Assembly (NCBI GenBank): GCA_964519955.1
Contig: CAZFLM010000017.1
Location: 30,145 to 94,144 of the forward strand
DNA length: 64,000 bases
Direction of reading: 5' to 3'
From: CAZFLM01 sp964519955
Lineage (GTDB): Bacteria; Armatimonadota; Chthonomonadetes; Chthonomonadales; CAJBBX01
Part shown: piece after piece, positions 56,409 to 62,914 of the stretch
Layout of the letters: each line of letters starts with the position of its first letter
Position numbering within the stretch: position 1 is the first letter of the stretch
Notes under the pieces: generated by a model
What the model saw: only the letters and a program-made list of their open reading frames with translations
The model's database searches: none
What the model was told of the DNA's origin: nothing
Program-made: the position numbers and the translations under genes

Positions 56409-57095
56409 CTATGTCCCAGGCGCGCGCGCCTCCAGAGCAGAGAGCCACTGCGCGAAGTGCGGGCACTGGTCGCGCATGGCTCCAAGCCCGACCTCCAACG
56501 CCGCCAACACACCGTGAAGTGGCTTCTGATACCCAGGCAATACGGACAGAACCCGCTTGGACGGCGCCGTCTGCGGCGAGTCGTTGATGTCCTCTGGCGT
56601 GGCGAACCCTTTGCGGATGGAGTGGAGCGCCGGAGCAAGGTCATCCCTGCAGACGCCCCGCGCGAAGGCCCGGCAGTCACTGAACAGCAATCCCTCAAAC
56701 TCGTGCATCAAGACGAATGGCAGGAATCGGTCCTGTCGAAACTCCGAACCCAGGCGTCCAGCGACATCCTCCAGAACCCGCCTCTCGACGATGGCGGCTC
56801 TCTGCGCAAGTGGCGCGGTGGCCGCCTCCGATCGCCCCGGCCATGTGAGCGGCATCCCGTAGTAGTCGACCATGGTAGTCGATATTGCCCCAATGTCGTC
56901 CTTGAGGTGCCGCAGAACATCCTGCCGCACGGCCTCCCAGGGACGGGCGCCCCCTCGCCTGTCGCGGCTCCGGGCGTTCCCTAGCAACCGGGCGCTCACG
57001 ACGGTGAAGCCCACACCCAGCAGGTGCGGCCGAAGGACTTCACCGACGAACGTCTCCTCAGTCTGCCCCTCGACGTGCACCAAGAGCCGTGCCAT
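56409..57095 (-). CDS. DUF4276 (TOPRIM-like) protein, partner of an AAA ATPase
   Basis: A 228-residue protein. The DUF4276 pattern is clear: LLVHVEGQTEETFVGEVLRP (TOPRIM-type Glu), ISTTMVDYYGMPLTWPG (Asp) and FVLMHEFEGLLFSD. These acidic positions suggest a metal-dependent nuclease site, as in OLD and related TOPRIM effectors. The gene starts four bases after the AAA ATPase stop, and the pair is a recurrent two-gene set in bacterial genomes, often in defence islands. The third-position GC is lower than in the surrounding housekeeping genes, which fits acquisition. Phage defence is inferred from the family, not shown. Confidence 0.85.
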   Translation of the reverse strand: MARLLVHVEGQTEETFVGEVLRPHLLGVGFTVVSARLLGNARSRDRRGGARPWEAVRQDVLRHLKDDIGAISTTMVDYYGMPLTWPGRSEAATAPLAQRAAIVERRVLEDVAGRLGSEFRQDRFLPFVLMHEFEGLLFSDCRAFARGVCRDDLAPALHSIRKGFATPEDINDSPQTAPSKRVLSVLPGYQKPLHGVLAALEVGLGAMRDQCPHFAQWLSALEARAPGT

Positions 57096-57099
57096 GGCC

Positions 57100-58203
57100 T
57101 CACTCCGACGCAGGACGTCCGCCCAACTCGTTCTTCTCCCACAACTGCCCCAAGCTATACTCCTCCAACCAGCCCCGCAGCCGACCTGCATCTAGACGGA
57201 CCAGATCAGTGCCCCCCTCAACCCGTTCGGCGACGAGAACGTCCTCAGGCTGGAAGTTGTCCAGCAGTAGGCCGGACTGAGTTGACAGCAGCACCTGGGT
57301 GTCGCATGCGGCCTGCTTGACCATCGCGGCGAGCACGGTGATTGCGTACGGGTGCAGACCAAGCTCGGGCTCGTCCACCAGGATCACAGACGGCCTGAAC
57401 TGAACTGGCTGCAGCATCAAGCACGCGAGCGCCATGAACCGTAGCGTACCATCAGAGAGCGACGATGTGTCGAAGAACGCATCCGACCCCTTGTGCCGCC
57501 ACTCGAGCCTGATCTTGTCCGGGTTCAGCTTCGAGGGCTCAAGCACGAAGTCATCGAAGAACGGAGCTATCTGCTGTACTGTCCGCCGGACCAGTGCATA
57601 CGACCCCTCGTGCCGACGCCGTAGGTAGTAGAGGAACGCCGCCAGGTTGGAGCCGTCTGGGCGCAGGAACCGGTTATCGTTCAGGTCGCATGTCCGCTTC
57701 AGAGGCGAGGCCGCACTCGTATCATGGAAGTGGTAGACGCGCCAGCTGTCAAGGTGCTGGCGGACGTAGCCAGCGATGCGGACGGCCTTACCGTCGCTAA
57801 TCCCTGCCTCCTTCCCGACACGAAGGAGAGGATCACGGTATGGCTCCCGGTGCTTGCTCCGGTCCCAGTAGAATGCGGCCTCGCGAACCGGCAGCAATTC
57901 GTCTGTTCCGGTTGGCTGTAGGCCCACCTCATACTGGTTCATGCCCGAGCGAAAGGACACCCGAATGTAGAGCTCAGGCGTCACCTTGGAGCCGAAGTGC
58001 AGAATGCGATCAGCACCGCCAGCCAAGGCCACGTAGTCCTGAAGCCTGCCCTCGCGGATCGCTCGTAGGAAGTCGAAGAGTCCCACGAAGTTGGACTTGC
58101 CCGAGCCATTCGGCCCTATCACCACGTTGATGGGCCCGAGCCGCAGCTCGGTAACTCGTGCCAAGCTTCTGAACCCGTGCACGGTGATCCAGTCCAGTTC
58201 CAC
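57100..58203 (-). CDS. AAA family (ABC/SMC-like, OLD-type) ATPase
   Basis: A 367-residue ATPase. ITVHGFRSLARVTELRLGP leads into the Walker A GPNGSGKSN; DTSSLSDGTLRFMALACLM holds the ABC-type signature and VILVDEPELGLHP the Walker B with catalytic Glu; the H-loop region is QVLLSTQSGLLLDNF, where the usual His is replaced by Gln. This is the AAA_21/AAA_15 class that senses or processes nucleic acid and controls a TOPRIM partner, here the downstream DUF4276 protein. A GTG start at 58203 is chosen because GGGGGAG precedes it by seven bases. Its codon use is less GC-rich than its neighbours. Confidence 0.9.
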   Translation of the reverse strand: MELDWITVHGFRSLARVTELRLGPINVVIGPNGSGKSNFVGLFDFLRAIREGRLQDYVALAGGADRILHFGSKVTPELYIRVSFRSGMNQYEVGLQPTGTDELLPVREAAFYWDRSKHREPYRDPLLRVGKEAGISDGKAVRIAGYVRQHLDSWRVYHFHDTSAASPLKRTCDLNDNRFLRPDGSNLAAFLYYLRRRHEGSYALVRRTVQQIAPFFDDFVLEPSKLNPDKIRLEWRHKGSDAFFDTSSLSDGTLRFMALACLMLQPVQFRPSVILVDEPELGLHPYAITVLAAMVKQAACDTQVLLSTQSGLLLDNFQPEDVLVAERVEGGTDLVRLDAGRLRGWLEEYSLGQLWEKNELGGRPASE

Positions 58204-58370
58204 TATCGCACTCCCCCTCGGGATCGCCAGATCGCGGGCGGACACAGCGCAACGGGCCAGAGCCAGCCACCCCAGATTGTACCTTGCTCCGCGCGCAAGG
58301 TTCCTGGTCGGCGCATGGCGAATAGGGCTGACAGTCCCGACGCCGCTCCGACGAATCCCAGGAGGCACCG

Positions 58371-59015
58371 ATGCCCGATCAGCACGACGAGCCGTTTGTG
58401 AGCCTGGACCCGGCCGACCTGCCGCCGGGCGACGTGCACCGCCTGCTGCTGCACTGCGTCGCGCCGCGGCCGGTCGCTCTGACCTCGACTTTGTCCAAGT
58501 CCGGCCGGAGGAACCTTGCACCGTTCAGCTACTTCATGGCTGGCGGCGCCAACCCGCCATCGGTCGTCATCTCGCCGATCACCGGGCGAGACGGCGCGCC
58601 AAAGCATACACTGGCGAACGTGGCCGACACCGGCGAGTTCGTCATCAGCGTCGTGACTCACGATCTGCGCGACCAGATGAACCGGGCGTCCATCGAGTGC
58701 GGAGCCGACGAGGACGAGTGGCAGGTGGCCGGGCTCACTCCCCTGCCCTGCTCGCTGGTGGCGCCCCCGCGCGCGGCCGAGAGCCCGCTGGCGATGGAGT
58801 GCCGCCTCTTCAAGATCGTGCCGCACGGCGCGGGGCACCTGGCGGCGAACTACATCATCGGCGAGGTGGTGCAGTTCCACGTGGCGCGCGCGCTGATGCC
58901 GGGCGGCGTGTTCGAGCCGGGGCACATCGACTACGTGGCACGCCTGGGCGGCGACGCATACGCCCGCGTGACTCCGGAGACGACGTTCAGCATGCCCAGG
59001 CCCCAGAAACCGTAG
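58371..59015 (+). CDS. Flavin-reductase-like (FMN-binding split barrel) protein
   Basis: A 214-residue protein of the flavin reductase-like family. Typical segments are APRPVALTSTLSKSGRRNLA then PFSYFMAGGANPPSVVIS, the strand-turn GEFVISVVTH, and the C-terminal GEVVQFHV and YVARLGGDAYARV. Family members bind FMN and reduce flavin or act as stand-alone oxidoreductases. AGGAGG precedes the ATG. It is followed 14 bases later by the first of four LLRP-tail genes on the same strand, so it may be the first gene of that operon, although a functional link is not obvious. Confidence 0.85.
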   Translation: MPDQHDEPFVSLDPADLPPGDVHRLLLHCVAPRPVALTSTLSKSGRRNLAPFSYFMAGGANPPSVVISPITGRDGAPKHTLANVADTGEFVISVVTHDLRDQMNRASIECGADEDEWQVAGLTPLPCSLVAPPRAAESPLAMECRLFKIVPHGAGHLAANYIIGEVVQFHVARALMPGGVFEPGHIDYVARLGGDAYARVTPETTFSMPRPQKP

Positions 59016-59029
59016 GAGGGACACCGGGA

Positions 59030-59833
59030 GTGGAGTACGACGCGAGGGCCGAGGTCGAGCGGGTGCTGGCGGACGACCGACGATATGGCAGGCGTGAGTC
59101 GGTGGCCGGGTGGATCTTCGTCGCACTGGGAGTCGGCCTCGCCACCGGCGCGGCGCTCTGGGTAGCCCGCGGCGCAGGCCCGATCGAGAACGCACTATGG
59201 CTGCTGCTGCTCGGGTTCGTGCTGCCCGTTCTGGTGCCCTTGGTGGTGTTCCGGCCACTCGCGTCGCGGCACAACAGAGCCGTGCTCGGCCAGATACGGG
59301 CAGTCGACGAACCTGTGGCCGTCGTGGAGGCGCTGCAGACGATCGTCGAGGAGATGCGCCTGTCCCGCAACATGGAGCAGGTCACCGCGGTCGAGGCGGC
59401 GTTGCTGGACAACCTGTCCGCAGCCGATGCGCAGCGCCTGTCTCCGCGGTGGCCGCGGATCGTGCACCGCATCCTGATGGGCGCCACAGACCCGCTTCGG
59501 ATGCTTGATCCCCAGCAGAGGCGGTCGATGAGGCCTGCCCCATACGCCCGCTTGGCCGGCATGATCGGTGATGCGTCGCACGTGCAGCCGCTCAAGCGCC
59601 TCGCCGAGATGAGACCCCGCGGCGCCGAGCAGGAGGCGATCCGGCTCGAAGCGGAGAAGGCGCTGTCCGCGCTGCTGGCCCGGCTGGACGCGAGCGGCGA
59701 CCGCCTGCTGCGGCCGGCGAGCGGCGAGGCGGAGACGCTGCTGCGGCCGACCGATGCAGCGGAGCCCGACCTGCTGCTGAGGCCCGCCGCGGCGGAGGCT
59801 GAGACCACTGAGGTACGCCAGGACGCGAGGTAG
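59030..59833 (+). CDS. LLRP-tail membrane protein 4
   Basis: A 267-residue protein. Short cytoplasmic start, membrane helices at about residues 27-46 and 54-75, then helical repeats of HEAT-like type (VEALQTIVEEMRLSRNMEQV, ASHVQPLKRLAEMRPRGAEQ, EAIRLEAEKALSALLARLDA). The tail holds LLRPASGEAET, LLRPTDAAEPD and LLLRPAAAEAE. GTG start at 59030 with AGGAGGG nine bases upstream. This is the only member in which all three tail units keep LLRP. The helical domain ends directly at the first LLRP, with GDR or DH-type residues between them in all members. Confidence 0.78.
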   Translation: MEYDARAEVERVLADDRRYGRRESVAGWIFVALGVGLATGAALWVARGAGPIENALWLLLLGFVLPVLVPLVVFRPLASRHNRAVLGQIRAVDEPVAVVEALQTIVEEMRLSRNMEQVTAVEAALLDNLSAADAQRLSPRWPRIVHRILMGATDPLRMLDPQQRRSMRPAPYARLAGMIGDASHVQPLKRLAEMRPRGAEQEAIRLEAEKALSALLARLDASGDRLLRPASGEAETLLRPTDAAEPDLLLRPAAAEAETTEVRQDAR

Positions 59834-59839
59834 CCCGCC

Positions 59840-60649
59840 ATGTCGTGGGTGCATCCCGACCCAACCAGGCTGCGAAAGCTGCTGGGCGACTACCGTAAGG
59901 AGTGCACCCGGCAGAAGCGCATGGGATGCCCGGCACTAATCGGCGCGGGCGGCATCGTGTGGTCCGGGCTGTACCAGGCGACGCACCCAGCCCCATCGCT
60001 GCACCCGCTCTGGGTGATGGGCATCGTCGCCATGCTGCTCGGCGTCAGCCTCGGCGCGTCCGCGCTGGGCGCGATGCTCTGGCCCTCACGCTCGCGGCGA
60101 CGCGTCCTGCGAGAGCTGATGCGCGAGGACGAGGTCGATCTCATCCCGGCGCTCATCGACATACGAACCGGCCAGATGCCCCAGCGGGATCGCGCCGAGG
60201 TCGACGAGCGTCTGGCGCAGTTCCTGAAGCGCGTCAGCCCGCGCGACGCCCGGCGCATCGATGACGAGGGACAGGCGGGGATCCGCGCGCTGCTGCGGGA
60301 GAGCCCGCGATGGATGCGGGCGAAGGAGCCGCTCCTGCACCAGACCGAGCTGACCGAGGCGCTGCTGCACGCCGTCGTCCAGCTCGGCGACACGAGCGCG
60401 CTGCGGCCGGTGGCTGTGCTGGCCGAGATGCCCGAGCGCGGCTGCCACCACGAGCGCATCCGGGGCATCGCGTCGCAGGCGGCGGCTTCGCTGAAGGCCA
60501 TCGTCGATCGCTCCGGCGACCGCCTGCTGCGGCCCGCAGATGCCGGGGCAGACACGCTGCTTCGCCCGGCAGAGGCTGCTGGAACTGAGACGCTGCTGCG
60601 GGCCGTGGAGAGTGGTGAGGCGGAGGAGCGGCAGGAGTCGGGGCAGTGA
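59840..60649 (+). CDS. LLRP-tail membrane protein 5
   Basis: A 269-residue paralogue starting six bases after protein 4. N-terminal helix (RLRKLLGDYRKECTRQKRMG), membrane helices at about residues 30-46 and 57-80, and helical repeats (LIPALIDIRTGQMPQRDRAE, LLHAVVQLGDTSALRPVAVL). The tail is DRLLRPADAGADT, LLRPAEAAGTET, LLRAVESGEAE. The linker GDRLLRPA is the same as in protein 4. A GTGA overlap links it to the next gene, so the four proteins of this locus are made from one transcript. Confidence 0.78.
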   Translation: MSWVHPDPTRLRKLLGDYRKECTRQKRMGCPALIGAGGIVWSGLYQATHPAPSLHPLWVMGIVAMLLGVSLGASALGAMLWPSRSRRRVLRELMREDEVDLIPALIDIRTGQMPQRDRAEVDERLAQFLKRVSPRDARRIDDEGQAGIRALLRESPRWMRAKEPLLHQTELTEALLHAVVQLGDTSALRPVAVLAEMPERGCHHERIRGIASQAAASLKAIVDRSGDRLLRPADAGADTLLRPAEAAGTETLLRAVESGEAEERQESGQ

Positions 60650-61422
60650 ACAGAAGGCCGAAGCGCCAGCGAACACCGGTCAAGCGGTTCGAGGCGGCAA
60701 TGTACCGCCAGATGGCGGCGTGGGGCGCGGCCACGCTGCTCATCGTGTTTGCATGGATTGCGCTAACCCTCGCTGCAGAGCACGTCACGGGGCTGCGTTT
60801 CAGCGGCAGCCTGGTCACGCTATCTGGCCTGGCACTCGGCATGCTCGCAGCGCCGTTCGCATTCCGCCGCTCGAAGCGGCTGCGGCGGGCCATCGACGCG
60901 CTCGACGAGGCGCCACCGGAGGAAGCCCTGTCCGCCCTGTACGAGAACGTGGTGAGTGCCGGCAAGTTCGGCGGACCACTAGTCGCCGAGGACGCGATCT
61001 GCCGCCACCTCGAGCGCCTGATCGCCCAGCCGCAGGCGACCGTGTCGCCGAACATCATGGAGCGCGTCTGCGGTGAGATCCAGCGCGCCACCGGTTGGCG
61101 AAGCCGTAGCAGTGGGCTCCCCTACCGCTCGTACGTCCTCGCGCACATCCACGCCGCCGCCGTGATCGGGGGGCAGCGCTACGTGCAGCCGCTGGCCGAT
61201 CTGGCCGCCATCAAGCCGCGCGGCGCCGGGGAGGAGGAGGTGCGGGCGGCCGCGGCGGAGGCGCTGCGCGTGGTGCAGGCGCGGCTCGGCGAAGCGAACG
61301 ACCACCTGCTGCGCCCAGCCGCAGCGCCCGGCGAGACGCTGCTGCGACCTGCGGAGGCTGCGGGAACCGCGGCGCTGCTGCGGGCGGTGGAGGGTGAGCA
61401 CCGGCAGGAGACGAGCGGATGA
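60646..61422 (+). CDS. LLRP-tail membrane protein 6
   Basis: A 258-residue paralogue with a GTG start inside the previous stop (GTGA). Basic N-terminus (NRRPKRQRTPVKRFEAAM), membrane helices at about residues 24-44 and 54-73, a variable helical region, then a conserved block with VLAHIHAAAVIGGQRYVQPL and AAAEALRVVQARLGEANDHL. The tail follows: LLRPAAAPGET, LLRPAEAAGTAA, LLRAVEGEHRQ. The last 95 codons are almost the same as in protein 7, in DNA as well as protein, whereas the first 160 codons differ strongly. Confidence 0.8.
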   Translation: MNRRPKRQRTPVKRFEAAMYRQMAAWGAATLLIVFAWIALTLAAEHVTGLRFSGSLVTLSGLALGMLAAPFAFRRSKRLRRAIDALDEAPPEEALSALYENVVSAGKFGGPLVAEDAICRHLERLIAQPQATVSPNIMERVCGEIQRATGWRSRSSGLPYRSYVLAHIHAAAVIGGQRYVQPLADLAAIKPRGAGEEEVRAAAAEALRVVQARLGEANDHLLRPAAAPGETLLRPAEAAGTAALLRAVEGEHRQETSG

Positions 61423-62189
61423 AGCCGTTCAGACTGCCGCCGACACCCATCGACACGATCCGCCGGGAACTGCAGCGCGACGCTCTCACCTACATGGCCG
61501 TGGCTCTGGCCACCACCGCCCTGCCGTGGGCTATCGCGCACCTGCTCAGGCGGTGGATCGACGTTCCAGTCCTCGCCCTGGTTGCCATCGGCGCCCTAGC
61601 CGGGCAGCGGACCGCCGAGTGGGCCGTCAAGCGCAGACGCGGGCTGCGCCGCGCGCTGGCCGACCTCGACGCCTTGCCTCCCGCCAGGGCACTCGACACC
61701 CTCTGCTGGAGTGGCGGCACAGGCCTGGGCTCGTGGTCGACCTATCGTGTGGACGCGACATTCGCCCGGCACCTGCGCCGCCTATGCGCGGACGACATCG
61801 GCACGATCCCGGGCATCGTCCACAGCGCGATCCTCGATGGGATTCGACGGTGTCCGCGCTCGATGCGGGGTAGGGGGCCCGACCGCAAGTCCCCCGCGTA
61901 CATCCTCGCGCACATCCATGCCGCCGCGGCGATCGGAGGGCAGCGCTACGTGCAGCCGCTGGCCGACCTGGCCGCCATCCGGCCGCGCAACGCCGGGGAG
62001 GAGGAGGTGCGGGCCGCCGCCGCGGAGGCGCTGCGCGTGGTGCAGGCGCGGCTCGGCGAGGCGAACGACCACCTGCTTCGCCCGGCCGACGCACCCGGCG
62101 AGACGCTGCTGCGGCCTGCGGAGGCGGCGGGAACCGAGGCGCTGCTGCGGGCCGTCGAGGGTGAGCGGCGGAAGGAGACGAGCGGGTGA
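61136..62189. repeat. Duplicated 3' gene segments of LLRP proteins 6 and 7
   Basis: Bases 61136-61422 and 61909-62189 align with roughly 90 percent identity by eye, including silent positions, and end at the two stop codons. Upstream of 61136/61909 the genes are much less alike. This indicates a recent 3' segment duplication or conversion. Confidence 0.85.
61419..62189 (+). CDS. LLRP-tail membrane protein 7
   Basis: A 256-residue paralogue starting within the previous stop codon (ATGA). Membrane helices at about residues 24-42 and 48-62, a variable part (ALPPARALDTLCWSGGTGLG), then the conserved VLAHIHAAA-type block (ILAHIHAAAAIGGQRYVQPL, AEALRVVQARLGEANDHL) and the tail LLRPADAPGET, LLRPAEAAGTEA, LLRAVEGERRK from about residue 219. 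It is the last LLRP gene here; a toxin-antitoxin pair follows 49 bases later. Confidence 0.8.
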   Translation: MKPFRLPPTPIDTIRRELQRDALTYMAVALATTALPWAIAHLLRRWIDVPVLALVAIGALAGQRTAEWAVKRRRGLRRALADLDALPPARALDTLCWSGGTGLGSWSTYRVDATFARHLRRLCADDIGTIPGIVHSAILDGIRRCPRSMRGRGPDRKSPAYILAHIHAAAAIGGQRYVQPLADLAAIRPRNAGEEEVRAAAAEALRVVQARLGEANDHLLRPADAPGETLLRPAEAAGTEALLRAVEGERRKETSG

Positions 62190-62238
62190 GCATCAGCCAG
62201 GCTGGCGGCGACGCGCGGCAAGTGGTAGAATGCTAGAC

Positions 62239-62463
62239 ATGAACACGAACTACGCATCGATCATCACGATGGAGCCCGGGAAGCGAGGGGGAAAGCCCTG
62301 CATCCGTGGCATGCGGATCACCGTGTATGACGTGCTCTCGTATCTGGCATCGGGCATGAGCATAGAGGAAGTGCTCGCCGACTTCCCTTATCTCACGCGC
62401 GACGATGTGCTGGCCTGCCTGAGCTACGCCGCTGATCGCGAGCGACGGATGATGTCGGATTGA
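62239..62463 (+). CDS. DUF433 antitoxin
   Basis: A 74-residue winged-helix-type antitoxin of the DUF433 family: ITMEPGKRGGKPCIRGMRIT, VYDVLSYLASGMSIEEVLAD and FPYLTRDDVLACLSYAADRE are the usual blocks. It pairs with the PIN-like protein that overlaps its stop codon. The ATG at 62239 is used; an ATG three codons earlier (62230) is equally possible, as the ribosome-binding site is weak. It likely represses its own operon; no clear palindrome is seen upstream. Confidence 0.9.
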   Translation: MNTNYASIITMEPGKRGGKPCIRGMRITVYDVLSYLASGMSIEEVLADFPYLTRDDVLACLSYAADRERRMMSD

Positions 62464-62816
62464 GCGTTCGCCTACTGCTCGATCAGAACCTGTCACCGCG
62501 TCTGGCATCGGCGCTCGCCGACGTCTTCCCCGATACCATCCACGTCCAGGCCGTCGGCCTTGAGCAAGCTACCGATGGCGCCGTCCTTCGCTTCGCGCTC
62601 GACCATGGGTTTGTCATCGCCACGAAGGACTCCGACTTCGTCGATATGGCGTTGGCGCGGGCTGAGGCCCCCCATATCGTGTGGCTCAGGCTACGCAACT
62701 GCTCGACCCGTGAGATCCAGGATGCTCTGACAGGCAGTGCCGACGCGATCGGCCGCCTCGCCGAAGATACGCAGACAGCAGTGCTTGTGCTCGAACGACC
62801 GCACACGAGGACGTAG
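62460..62816 (+). CDS. DUF5615 PIN-like toxin
   Basis: A 118-residue Mut7-C/PIN-like protein, the common toxin partner of DUF433. RLLLDQNLSPRLASALADVF holds the first catalytic Asp, FVIATKDSDFVDMAL the second acidic pair, and IVWLRLRNCSTREI the family-specific strand. PIN domains are Mg-dependent ribonucleases, so RNA cleavage is expected if it is active. The start is a TTG overlapping the antitoxin stop (TTGA), a sign of tight translational coupling. Confidence 0.9.
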   Translation: MSVRLLLDQNLSPRLASALADVFPDTIHVQAVGLEQATDGAVLRFALDHGFVIATKDSDFVDMALARAEAPHIVWLRLRNCSTREIQDALTGSADAIGRLAEDTQTAVLVLERPHTRT

Positions 62817-62871
62817 CCGCCGACCCCGCCCCGGCACCGGCGCCCGTGCGACGGCGTCCTACCTGGAGTAA

Positions 62872-62901
62872 GGGGCCACCCGCCAGCCGGCGGATGGCCC
62901 C
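62872..62901. terminator. Bidirectional terminator
   Basis: GGGGCCA-C-CCGCC-AGCC-GGCGG-A-TGGCCCC, a 7+5 bp stem with one mismatch and a 4-base loop, lies between the convergent toxin and rhamnosidase genes. TCGTTTG follows on the plus strand. Confidence 0.7.
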
Positions 62902-62914
62902 CTGTCGTTTGTGG

